Assembly: GCA_008508345.1 (NCBI GenBank)
Contig: QNGE01000865.1
Location: forward strand, 79,712 to 143,711
DNA: 64,000 nucleotides
Origin: Paragonimus westermani
Lineage: Eukaryota; Platyhelminthes; Trematoda; Plagiorchiida; Troglotrematidae
Reading direction: 5' to 3'
The notes under the pieces are model-generated. The model was not told the origin of the DNA, did not search any database, and saw nothing but the letters and a program-made list of their open reading frames with translations. Both the position numbers and the translations under genes were made by a program. Below are positions 46,732 through 57,683 of the stretch, piece after piece. Each line of letters begins with the position of its first letter. Position 1 is the first letter of the stretch.

Positions 46732-46974
46732 TTAAATGTATGCTGTGTGGTACTGCCTTTTAGCTTCACAAAGCATGATTTTAATAGCTGTTTGTGGTGA
46801 AATATTTACAGCCGCTTGTAAACCATGTAACCACTGTACCAAAAACATTGATGCTTGCATTCCCGGCGAATGTCCACCCCACTTATAATACTTTGTGTTT
46901 TTCACATTCAAATCGACACCCCATGGCTGGTCCTCGTTTAGAATGAACATCAACAGATAATCCACAAGACATTC
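46732..46974 (-). CDS. open minus-strand frame, unknown protein
   Basis: About 80 codons after a possible acceptor (GCCTGTGAG) down to TAA at 46732. It reads 'CLVDYLLMFILNEDQPWGV', 'DLNVKNTKYYKWGGHSPGMQ', 'ASMFLVQWLHGLQAAVNIS' and 'TAIKIMLCEAKRQYHTAYI'. Tryptophans, glycines and charged residues are placed as in a folded protein rather than random sequence. I recognise no family. Like 26491-26880 it could be a terminal exon or an old integrated sequence. Confidence 0.35.
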   Translation of the reverse strand, partial: ECLVDYLLMFILNEDQPWGVDLNVKNTKYYKWGGHSPGMQASMFLVQWLHGLQAAVNISPQTAIKIMLCEAKRQYHTAYI

Positions 46975-48275
46975 TCACAGGCTACCCTTCGCGTCACGGT
47001 CCCAAACTCCTACCTGAACGACCATCAGTTTTATTGACATCGTTTGCTCGACATGGATTAACATAACTGACACAACTCGATATCACTACTCTGGTCTCGT
47101 TGGATACAGTCCAATTCGGACATTAAGTTTGCAGCGGCGATATCTGGAAGCGAACGAAGTGGTGTTTACTGTAAATCGAGACGCTTGTCGCTCTCAGACT
47201 ACTTCTACTCAATGATTCCATTCAAAGAAGAAACCGGTCGTTAAGCGTTGGTTCGAGGATGTGCATCATTAGACCTGATGCTCAACATTTCTTGCTCTGC
47301 CGGCTACAACCAGAGCACACTGAGAGTTCGAAGTGAGCTGGGCCAGTCTACACAAATCGGACATCACCCATTGGAGGAATTTGTTACACCTTTTCCGGAG
47401 CACACATGAGATGGCAGTTATTACCAGTCCATATCATAGATTGAGCCAAGGTGATGTTACTTGCGTTGGATCAAGCTGTCAACCACTTTTCAGTTAGTCT
47501 GAGCCACTTTGTATCACCGTAGCAAATCTTCCAGGTTTAACCAGTGTCTGTTCAGCTGGTGTTAATTGTGTCAACTTTGTCCCGAATGATGCAAACAATT
47601 TCTAGATGGCTTTTAGGCATACGTTGAAGTCTGCTGATCAGGCAAATTGGAAAGCTATTTTCCAGTTCAGCGATTAATCAGTAGACAGCTGTTGAAAAAC
47701 ACAGTCCAGACAGAGATGGCACAGGGCAACCAAATTATCACATGTTGACTAAGTTACTAAAGATGAGACATTAGGTTTTGCGTGATTCGGAGGGCGGCTA
47801 CTAAATACCCTGACATTTGTTAAAACATGTGATGTTCGGTTTCGTAAGCAGTAGCTGTGTTATCTGTGTACAGAAAATATACAGCAACCAAGGGTTTCAA
47901 CAGAATTAGCTGTTGGTGTGTTTTTCTAAAATTGCACAGTACGTCCTAAAAATCTCGCAAGTCTCATGCTCGTGAACTATGTGTAAAGCACGCGTGCATA
48001 CAGGCAATCGCACTAGGTTTGATAACTGTCAGAATACAACCGTTAACGAGTGCGACGGAATTGTCGCGGATAAACCACTGGTATATCCAGCGATTCCAGT
48101 GATGCTTGTGGTAACGAACAGACCAAGTGAATGCGATACGCTAAACGGTGAGCTCCACAAATCGAAAATAGTGTCGTCATTTGGCAGTAAAAAGTGAGTG
48201 CGATTGGATTGTTTTTTTTGTGAAAATCCGCATCATTGTTAAAGAAACATTTATGCGTTTTACTGGCTGACATAT
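46975..48275. other. unassigned sequence
   Basis: A 72-codon frame at 47979-48197 has no motif. Nothing else recognised. Confidence 0.4.
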
Positions 48276-48918
48276 TGTGGTGGATTGTCAGGTCAGGGGT
48301 GCGAGCTTTCGAAAGCGATGGGCGATGGATCAATGCTGCAAACTTGGAACCCTGGCACAATCGTGGCAAATTCCTTGAAGAAGGGGCGAGTGTGGTGGAT
48401 TGTCAGGTCGGAGGTGCGAGTTTTCGAACGCTCGGCCGAATACCTCAACGTGGGGGAGGTACGTTCGAAAACCTGCCGCGATCGGATCAAGGACAACGTG
48501 CGCGACCGGATGAGTCATCGCTCGACTGGATCGGACCAACGGGCGAGGCAGGGCAGGCGAAATACGACAGACGGCCAGATCGGAGGCGTGGTTTTTCCAA
48601 CATTTAGAGGAACATCTCGACACGATGTTGGAATACGGTCAAGGCCAACATTGGGTGGATGGCGGACAGCACGAGCAGCCGGACGAGCCATCGCGCAACG
48701 AAATCGGACAAACAGACGAGGAATGGCAAGCGGAAAACCCCCCGATAGAAGGCGCCGATCACACACGTAAACCGGTTAGAAGTGCACACGACGTGTGAAG
48801 GGAAACCGGGGGCTGTTGCGGGTTGGAATTACGACTCATAAACGAGAGAGCGCGCGTTGCATGTGACTGGCGATTTGGACAATAAAGATTGTGCTTTGTT
48901 GGACGCCTTCTCGCTACA
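48276..48918 (+). mobile_element. solo LTR of an LTR retrotransposon, long form (643 bp)
   Basis: Starts TGTGG, ends CTACA and is flanked by ATAT on both sides (48272-48275, 48919-48922), a 4-bp target-site duplication. AATAAA is at 48881-48886. The 528 bases from 48391 on match 61972-62499 at roughly 96% by eye. The first 115 bases repeat the LTR start (TGTGGTGGATTGTCAGGTC, then GGGGTGCGAG) and then diverge. No internal gag-pol sequence is present, so it is a recombined solo LTR. The 4-bp duplication and TG...CA ends fit Ty3/gypsy elements, such as the CsRn1 group of flukes; that group name is inference. Confidence 0.88.
48391..48918 (+). repeat. 528-bp unit shared with the LTR at 61972
   Basis: Exactly the same length as the second LTR, with about 20 substitutions and no indel noticed. 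Taken alone its left flank (CGAG) does not match the right flank (ATAT), so the unit inserted as part of the 643-base form. Confidence 0.9.
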
Positions 48919-48959
48919 ATATGTTGAATATCAGGCGGCTGATTTCAGCTGTCGCGTTC

Positions 48960-49160
48960 TCATAGACTTCTTAGTCAACCGCCTTCGAAAAGAAGCACTC
49001 GAACTTGTCACTGGCGCATAACTCTGCCTTGGCCAAGATTAGAACTTCAGCTCCGTTTTCATGAGGCAACTGTGTGGACCAGTCCACGGTTGATCTCACG
49101 TTAAACATGATTAAAGCATTACACGCAAACGTTCAGTCACATTCGCTTAACAGTAATGCT
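48960..49160 (-). mobile_element. tRNA-derived SINE copy 7
   Basis: Minus strand: GTGAGATCAACCGTGGACTG, GTTGCCTCATGAAAACGGAG, AAGTTCTAATCTTGGCC (B-box side), GTTATGCGCCAGTGACAAG and GCTTCTTTTCGAAGGCGG. It carries the same extra 5' module as the copy at 23528. Confidence 0.7.
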
Positions 49161-50294
49161 CTGACTACCAAATCATCTCTAGAGGTGACAGTTACTGTCC
49201 TAATGAATGACATCAAAGAAACCAAGATTAGGATTTCTAGTAAGGTTGAAATCATAGAAATCATTGAAATTCATACATTTTTGGAGGAATTACCAACCCT
49301 GAATGAATGGCGTTAACAATGAGTAGTAAGTTCACTAAACCAAGTATGCCTAGAAACGTCACACGCTACCGATAGCTACGTACGACACAAGAGTTTTCTC
49401 AGTTAGTCAACCTATTATGTGAATCTGATTAGAAATCTCACAAAACTGTCACCAGACTGCTGCATCTCAACGACAGCAGGAAGTAAAAATTTTTGCCATG
49501 ACTTTCTAACTTTCAAATTATTGCAGTGGTAATTTCTAGTAATCTCCTAGACTGTGGTTATCAGTTTTGAATTTGCAACGATAATAAATTGAACAGAATT
49601 TCCTGACAAGGTCATCTTTCATTTGAAACAGACCTAGTAGAAATTGCAGTGTTTTGTCACCCAAAATCTGAAGCCAGTTTATATAACATTTAGTACGTTA
49701 ATTTTCGAGTATTACAGTAAAGTGGGCCCAAACTAATTTGGTCTGAAGAAAGAATTCAGTCTTCCACTACTAACTTCATAACCAGACTCAAATATATCCA
49801 TGTTTGCTCCACAACAACTTCGTTATCGTTTCTTTCAGAAAAGTCACCATTAGCTTTGAGTTGGTGATGACATAAACAAAAAGTGTCAACTATAAACAAA
49901 TGAGTGATAATAGACTGATCGAAGTTTCGATGATTCTGCCATCCACACAGTCAAACAATGGTACCGGGAATTGCATAAGGGACCATTTATATTAGTAGCC
50001 TAATATTGTAGGTTTCTGGTGAGCCATACAACCTAGGTGTGACACTGTCGGCAAATACCAGACGATAACATTAGTGTTACTAATAATAACTAATAGTAGT
50101 TAGTGAAATTCTCGTGGGTCCTAACACTATTCTCAATTTCATGCACTGTTTTTCATGCCACTTACCAAATGAACTAAACTATATAGCTCATAATACGATG
50201 GTTTTTGACTCGATTCTTTGTCCTGTCAAGTTTAAACTCAGATTGGCTCAGTCATACACAATTCACAATCACTTGCTGTTCGTGTCTTTCGTAG
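49161..50294. other. unassigned, AT-rich sequence
   Basis: No exon or repeat family recognised. Confidence 0.4.
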
Positions 50295-50454
50295 GCAAAT
50301 TGCCTTCAACCCCGATACCATGCTCAGCCGAAGTCGTTTCCAGAACCATTCGATGTCGTCAGACGGAAGCAGAAAAACTGAAACAGGCTGTCCCTGCAAA
50401 TTGGCATACAGTCATTTCACGGACATTTCTGAGTCAGCTTTTACATATCTGCAA
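50295..50454 (+). CDS. candidate internal exon, same strand as the putative secreted protein
   Basis: 160 nt between GTCTTTCGTAG and CTGCAA|GTAATT. Two frames are open. In phase 2, as left by the 44994 donor, it reads 'FNPDTMLSRSRFQNHSMSSD', 'RKTETGCPCKLAYSHFTD' and 'ISESAFTYLQ', leaving phase 0. In phase 1 it reads 'AEVVSRTIRCRQTEAEKLKQ' and 'NWHTVISRTFLSQLLHIC'. Splice sites are fair. Which frame is real cannot be decided by eye. Confidence 0.4.
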
Positions 50455-53400
50455 GTAATTTGTGGTCGGTTTTTCCAATTTCTCAAACCAATTCTGTTGA
50501 CTTGTTGTTCTGAAGCCAGTTACAATTTTGACGCTCTTGTGAAGCTTGACGCACACAAAGATATGTATTTACGAGTATATATAGAAGAAGTTCAGCCACG
50601 ATGTGACCTAGAAACGGTTATCCTATGGATCTCACGATCATAACTATTATTCGATGTGTCGTGCTTCGAAAACTGAAAAAGCTCCTTGTTAATAAGTCAC
50701 TTACTCCCGATATTAGTTCTACAATGGAGGCTGAAGTTATAGACACAAAAGCTGACAGGGCCAATAAATGAATTACTCACGTGTTCTGTAGAATGAGGCA
50801 ACCTTTCCAAGGTCTGAAGTGCCTGAATCCTATTCGTCGTTTTCACGAGAGATGTCAATTACAGACAGTCGTCTGTATAGCGTTTTCGAAAGAATGACCG
50901 ACGACCAACTGAGAGCTTGAAAAGTACATCGTACGCCACTTATTTGGACTTCGAAAGAGTTTTTCATGCCTAGCAAACTTACTCAAGGCGAGGTAACAAT
51001 AAACAAGAGCCTCTGATGAAAACATAGTGCTGCTTGTTATTTTCCTGAATTTTTCCAAAGATATTGCTAGGGTCAACTAAGCAGCTGTTTTATGAAACAT
51101 ACCCAGTATTCTTTCCGTGATGTTCGAATGTTTCATCAATCTTCTTACCCTCGAAAGACTGCTCAAACTGCGTACTATCCGCCGGTCATTGGCGACGACA
51201 CGTTGACCTTTGGAATGTAAAATTACCCGTCATATCCCCTGAGCCGTATTCACTTGCTCATTGCAACTCGCTGTTCCTGGGGTCATTCAGTGAAGCTTCA
51301 ACACAATATGGGTAGTCCGAAGTGCAGACCACATTTTTCTGTGGTAAGAACTTCCAAATCTGGACGTCATGCCAGGAGTTGCTGTGACAGCTCCATTAAC
51401 GGATGCCTTTAAACAAAGACTATGCACATATTTACGAAACTAATCCGGGTCTCTATTCAGCATGGTCATCAGGACAATAGTGGAGTGGTGTAAGACCGCT
51501 AAAATCAACGAAAGCACGTCATTGCCTGTTGAGATGGGTTTGACACGTGCCTGATTATCCACTCCGTTTCACGTTTTTTTCCCATGTTCTATGTAAAGTA
51601 GTCCCGCTTTGATCATGTCCTTCTGGTTCCCACCAGTTCTGAAAAAACTATTCGTTTTTTTTGTTTTCATTTTGCCCGCTGTTTCTTCACTCTGTGATCT
51701 TTTTTCATCACTCAACGCAGAAGAGTTAGTTTAATCGATTCAAAGGTTGGTTGTTCGGGGTAATTTAATTATGGTAGTCAATTTCCTGCATCGTTTGATA
51801 GGACCCAGATGTACGGTAAGGTGGTTGTACTGTTGAATTACTATTATGAAACTTCCGGATGCTCGACGTGACTTCGGAGCTCAGCCGGCAGAACACATGC
51901 AGAGTAGGAGCGTGATTTGTTTCTGGTCTGAATCGAGCCGAAGTCAAGGTTTTTCACAAACGGATCACCTCATAATCTACAATTCTGCCACGCTGCTCAC
52001 TAATGGAATATTCAGTCAAACACCGCCATCCGTGGTCAACCTTCAGCCTATTTTACGCACGGTTGGTGCAGTTGTTTCGGTACATCCGCAAGAACGTTCT
52101 TGCATGACCGCCTATGATGAGCATAGTGCACACGCGCACGCTATCCGGCTGCTTTGAGGAACAGCTATTGCGCGTGTCGTTGTTCACTGTCACGAATAGG
52201 CAATTCGACAACCCAGCTGATAGGGCTAACGTCATCAACTGTCGAGGCTAATCCTATCGCGTGGCGTCAGGTGACTGGCCAAGAATCACCAGCTGAAGTG
52301 TTGAAGCCAATTTTGGAAAATGACAGGAAAAGACCCTACCCTGAGACGAACTGTGTACCTAGGTGATCCCTGAACCACTTCGTATGAAACGTTGTCAATC
52401 AACCACGCCACACCAGCTCTTCGTTGGCAGGACTTGTCTACATAACTGGTGTCGCTTTCATGAATTCGAAACTGTTTGCCTCACTCTATTGTCTATCCAT
52501 GTAACGCCCGATAGTTGATCGTTTTTTTGATCATGCCCCAGAAATACATAATGACATGTCTTAAATGAACGGTTGGTGGGGAGGAATTAACTGCCTATAT
52601 CTCACCATGTAGATCTTTTTGTCGTACTGACGAACTGTGAACTATTCACATACTTCAAAGCATTGTTGATGATCAGTTACTCTTCAGATCGTCTAATGAA
52701 CAAGTTCCGTGAACCCTTTAGTCTTTCCTTCTTAGGACAGAGGCTCCCGTGACAACTCGAACTGATGTAATGAGGTCGTTGAATTTTCCTATCTTATTGA
52801 CATTGCGTGTCTTTCGCAAATTCACGAGGCTTGTTTCTGTTTGCCTATGAACCATTTTATGACTGAACGAGATAACAGCTCATGAGGATCGGGATACGGA
52901 TTGCGAAACTCATCATATGCAAAGTGCAACTTGAGCTTTCATTGGTTTGTACTGCCTAGCCCTGTACTCTTTCTAGTGATGTCTGGTTAGCAACTGGTGC
53001 ACTTTCTACAATCAAGCTATACACTTGAAGGAAATCATATGGTGGAAGGTGTTCGTATTCAAAATGGCACAATAGGTGGGCCCGATGACGTGACACTGAG
53101 TGACTGTAAATGTAACCGCTTTCAAACAATCTTGGTGCACTTTTCGTCTGAATAGCCGTCCAGGACGAATAATAATCCATCATCGGTCAAAAGGTACTAC
53201 GTAAACTTAAAAGGCAGTTGGTGTTAGTTGGACCATCAACAATGCCTGCGAGCTGACGGTTTATATCGAAGTGATGCGTCAGTTGCTGTTGAACGCAAAT
53301 GTTCGGTTACAGTAACGCACAATCGTAAGTATTGATCCAAATCGGGAAACTGCTGCAGAATTTGATTGGGCAACATAATTCACAGAATTTTCCAGTCATT

Positions 53401-54873
53401 ATAACAACAGTAGACATCACAATGATAGGACGAAAATTAAGCCATCCTGCTAGTGAAGTAAGATGCAAAGCCTGTTTGGGCAAGTTACCAAGCTGGTAGC
53501 TTGCCTGATTTCTACTAGGTGAGAATTCGGGCACACATTGTCCTACTGAAAGCAAGGGTCACCATTTACATGCATGTATACTGAATTTATAACGACAGAC
53601 AATTTTTAGAGATAAGAACTAGGAGAAGTTTAGTTTGCCTAATTCCTGTAACACAACCATTGCATCTCCGTAGGTACTCAGTCTTACCATCTTACTGTTA
53701 GATAAGGTGACCTCAATTGTCTCTCATAGACAACCTAATTATGTGTGGCGAGCAGCCCAAGTTGTTTTCAGCGTTGAACAGTTGCGTGTAATGTATTGTG
53801 AAACTGACGAGCGGGCTAGCTTGATGTACGTTTGAGTTGCTTTTTGCGTTTCCGACCAGTCAAGACATTATGCATTATCTGCTTGAAATTACCTTCACAC
53901 ATTAGATCCCATTACAAACTTTAGTAAGATGAGCTTGTCTACCTACACATCTAACTGCATTCTGATCCATTTCGTCTGAATAGTTCTCATTAAACTCAGT
54001 TCAGACGTTCGAGAAGTTAACTAAAGATTTGCGAATCTCACAAATCGAGCGAGAACTCACGGACAACTGTGGCTAGCAAACACACGGGCAAACACAAAAA
54101 AGTCGAACAGAAAGCGCACAGAAAATAATTCGAGCACTGTCTATACTATGCAACACGTTCCATGGTTAACGGTTATAATTCCAACAGTGTTCACTTGCAC
54201 CACAAAAGCCTCATAGTCCGCGAAACGATAACCATTGTACGAACCATGTTTCGAATTGAATGCAACAACAGTCAATATTCCCGAAGGCATTCGAATCATC
54301 ATTCTGTTCGACTGTTTCTAACAAAGCAACCATGTGCGTGCAGTCCAAACCAGAGCGCTCTTAAGACCACTCGAGCTCTAATTCAAAGAAGCTTAACGCT
54401 GAGATCTAATAGATAATATACCCAACATGCCAAGATTCTGGTTATCCAACAATCCCAAACATTCTGAGGCCTGTTTTCCGCCCAGAATATCACACACTGC
54501 ACACCCGACTTTAACCAGGTTTGATAATTGAAAGAATCACAACGTGGTCAGCTCTCAAGCAAATTTAGGTTTTCAAGTTTTCGCCTCGATTTCTTTCCAG
54601 AATATCTGTGCAGTTCCCCTCAATCACTGGGTGAATGACGTTCGCCCCTGATAGGGAACTGTATGATCGTAGGCGCTGTCTTGGGCTCCGAACACGAAGC
54701 ATTTACGTCGTAACTGGTTAGAACGAGTCGTATGGTGAGGTTTGATCTCGGTCTTGTGGTTGCGAGTATGCTATGGTGTCTGTCACGTTGTCACCTTAAG
54801 CTGAGTAAGACGCATGATGACACTGAGACAGTTGATTGCGTTATCTATTCTCTTTTTTTCGCGTCTGCTTCAG
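50455..54873. other. mostly unassigned sequence
   Basis: Overlapping plus-strand frames at 51846-52366 are GC-richer; the second ends 'ESPAEVLKPILENDRKRPYP' before a stop at 52366 and may be a terminal exon, without clear splice sites. Nothing else recognised. Confidence 0.35.
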
Positions 54874-55101
54874 GGGGTTATGGAGTTCACACTTCCGGCT
54901 GGCATTTCTTGCACGTTACGATCAGCGTCAACATTCGCCAATATTAATCTCGGTTGTCGAGGTCTGAAAGTGATGACTATTTGTCAAACGCGGAAGATGG
55001 AACTGCTGAATTTCTCACACTTTTCTAAAACCAGCCTCCGTGGCAGCACTAGTTATCTTGTTGAAAAAGAGCACCTTGTAAAAGTGCGCAGTATTTCATG
55101 A
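54874..55101 (+). CDS. candidate exon after a strong acceptor, unknown
   Basis: A pyrimidine-rich acceptor (CTCTTTTTTTCGCGTCTGCTTCAG) precedes 76 codons open to TGA at 55101. It reads 'MEFTLPAGISCTLRSAS', 'LGCRGLKVMTICQTRKMELL' and 'LRGSTSYLVEKEHLVKV'. It may be a terminal exon or use an internal donor. No family is recognised; three cysteines and strand-like segments are compatible with an extracellular protein. Confidence 0.35.
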   Translation, partial: GVMEFTLPAGISCTLRSASTFANINLGCRGLKVMTICQTRKMELLNFSHFSKTSLRGSTSYLVEKEHLVKVRSIS

Positions 55102-55843
55102 ACCACGTCACGAATGTCACTCCCAAAGCAGGATCAGAAGTCGATCCTTTTATTCAGCTTGTCCTGGTTTCTGCAACAGAATGTTGCAATTCATTTGATT
55201 TGATCGCCAAATACGAAATTTTCAGGTTCAGAATCGATGTTCGAGCGTGCTCATGTTGTAGTCCTCATAAGGCTTCTATTTTCGCAATAGCAGGTGATGA
55301 AGCGGGTTTTGTAGGTACACTCTCTATTCACCGTCGTAGACCCTTTTTAACAGAAACCATAAAAAACAATTATTGTTGAAGAATAATGGTGATCAGTCAA
55401 CTCAGTACAAAACCGTTAGAAACTTCCCCACAAGTGTTTTCCATTTTACGATTTGGTGATGATAAGTATACAAAGACCATTCTGGACAAGTTCCAGCGGT
55501 GACAGCGAACATTCCCTCAGAAATGTGGACGATAAAGAGAACGGAACAGACGCAACAAGTCTGCTTATCAGTACGAAACCATAACTCTGGAAAAATGGCT
55601 TTTTGCGTAGTTTGGCCGTGAAAAGCAGACTTTTGCCACGTGGTCGGAAGAGGCATCACATGGAATCGGGGTTACGCATCAGATGGCCAGAGAGTTAAGC
55701 CCATCGTTGTGAGCAAAGCTCAGCCGGCAAGTTCGCACTAGCTTGACGATAGCAGAGCACTGAGCTGATTAACCTCCAGTCAACAATCCCAATCTGCTCT
55801 CCTTGTGAATACGGGTAACCGCTCTCAATTGCTTGGATTCAAG

Positions 55844-55925
55844 TTCCGTGATGAGTTAGCCTGTCTAAACGTCGATCACGGGCAGTTTGCCAGTTACATA
55901 ATGCTTCTTCAGACCAGCAATATAG
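55844..55925 (+). CDS. candidate internal exon, unknown
   Basis: 82 nt between TTGGATTCAAG and ATAG|GTATGT, entering in phase 0 and leaving in phase 1. It reads 'FRDELACLNVDHGQFASYIM' then L-L-Q-T-S-N-I. The phase-0 start fits the 50454 donor in one frame, but the phase-1 end does not fit the exon at 56251, so an exon between them would be missing or the model is wrong. Confidence 0.35.
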
Positions 55926-56250
55926 GTATGTTTTATTATGTGCAGTTAGGAACTCGCACCAGACTTCATGTGGACCCAAAACTTGTCTATTATCACACAA
56001 ATCAACTGGTTTCCATTACATCGAATTACCTTACTCAACCGTGATCACCACAGAGCACACATGTTTCTTGTGTGCCTACCTTCGCGTTCCGTTTGACGTT
56101 GCTTGAAATGTTATTTTGCAAAAATCAAATGCATCTTTATAGTGTTGTCAAAGACCTGTCCAATCTTTACAAACATATAGCTTCTATAATGACTCAATCT
56201 GCTGAAAGTCAACTGATCATTAATCATACACTCTAATATTTCACCCCCAG

Positions 56251-56390
56251 TACCGTTGACCGGTTGTTCCAGTGCAATGCATTGTTCCTGAATGCGACCT
56301 GTGAGTTCCCAGTGAATTTACCAGGCTACTCTGAGGCAGCCCACGTGATCGGTGCAATTCAGCTTTGCCACGATCCACAAGTGTACGACA
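56251..56390 (+). CDS. internal exon of a probable extracellular protein
   Basis: Strong acceptor (CTAATATTTCACCCCCAG) and strong donor (GACA|GTGAGT) surround 140 nt with a single open frame, entering in phase 2 and leaving in phase 1. It reads 'TVDRLFQCNALFLNATCEFP' and 'VNLPGYSEAAHVIGAIQLCH' then D-P-Q-V-Y-D. Three cysteines and one N-glycosylation site (N-A-T) indicate a lumenal or extracellular protein. This is one of the clearest exons in the right half. No family recognised. It could join 44994 directly by phase, or belong to another gene. Confidence 0.6.
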
Positions 56391-57485
56391 GTGAGTTATC
56401 CGCAGTTTATTTGCACTAATCATTTCCGCCTCGTTTCATCAGATCAGGAAATAATGGTACGGTTCTGGTTAGAAAGTAGCGTAAATGGCTTTTTGTTTAA
56501 GTGAGTGCAACAGCCATGCCATTTTTTTTAGATAGTCTGGCTGAAACATTAAGCACCGGAGACCATAAGTTATTTTGTCATAGGTGGAGGTGACGGCGCA
56601 AACTCATAGATAGACATATTCGCCCCCCCTCCCGTGGTCACTCTCACGTAATTCGAAGCCACTGAAGATGGAGTTGAAATTGAAGTGTATTCTTGTTATC
56701 TCCGTAAACAAAACGACTGTATACGAACACCACATCTGTCTTCAACAAACTGGAGGTGCTCACTTAGGTATTTTTTTCGCTAACTCTTTATCGTTGATAT
56801 AACAAAAACTGTTATATCGCAGATGTTAAGAGCAAAGAAGTACTTCTATAGTTCATCAAGATCTCAGTTCCGCGGAGGGTGTTGATGCATCATTTTATCT
56901 CGATTTTGTTCTGGAACAGTGGTAATGCAACCTAAAACCATATGGCTTATGTTCCACAGTGACCTCACGTCCCCTTATTTAGTTGACATGATGCACAGAT
57001 CTTTGAGTAACTTAACGGTATACGATCAGCTGCCTGTAGACGTTAAACACATTTTTTTCTCATAGGATCTTCATTCATTCTCTTCATCGATTACCCCAAC
57101 TGTACTGAGGTCGACTGTATATCTCATGGGGTCAATGCTAAATCACCCCGTCTATCTTTGTCTTCTAAGTTGCACTAACGGACCCTTATTTAACCATTAG
57201 TGATGAACTATGGCTGTGATAGAACCAGCCGTTAAATCACGATGGAAGACATGTAGAACGATTAGTAGTGGGAGACTGCAATTAGAGTTCTGTTACGTGT
57301 ATGTACGAGTAAAACGGATGGAAGCTTTCGGAATACATCAGTTGCAATGTGATCGCCCTTGAGAGCCCAGCATTCACCATGGCGGAGGACAGAACAACAT
57401 TAAGAAGTTTTTGAACGGGATGACCTGACAAAAGCAAGCTCCACATCAGCTAACTGGAATCCTTCCCTACTCGATTACTAACTAG
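56391..57485. other. unassigned sequence
   Basis: A 9-bp perfect hairpin (GATATAACA, 5-base loop, TGTTATATC) lies near 56794-56816. Nothing else recognised. Confidence 0.4.
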
Positions 57486-57683
57486 TTGATGAATATAGTT
57501 CACTTGTTTGACCCGCTGGCACGGTCGAAGCCGGAGGATGTTAGCACACGAAAAGGTTATGGTTATCAAGCATGCCCAGTATCACTGTCACGGCGGTCCT
57601 CGTTTAAGACGATTGCGTCATTTTTGGTCGATGTTTCGGCTATATTTTACCTCCTGTACATAACCATTGGTTTATGTGTGTAG
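57486..57683 (+). CDS. candidate terminal exon with C-terminal membrane segment
   Basis: Preceded by a textbook branch site (TACTAAC, about 57477) and TAG acceptor. In phase 0 it reads 'MNIVHLFDPLARSKPEDVST', 'SLSRRSSFKTIASFLVDVSA' and 'IFYLLYITIGLCV' to TAG at 57683, ending in a hydrophobic segment of about 18 residues. Entered in the phase left by 56390 it would instead stop after eight codons. The branch point lies unusually close to the acceptor. It may be a tail-anchored C-terminus. Confidence 0.35.
   Translation: MMNIVHLFDPLARSKPEDVSTRKGYGYQACPVSLSRRSSFKTIASFLVDVSAIFYLLYITIGLCV

Noticed and set aside
48236..48789. Six overlapping open frames of 60-161 codons on both strands, and the similar set at 61968-62463
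   Set aside because: They lie inside GC-rich solo LTRs, repeat in both copies and have no domain. They are a composition effect.
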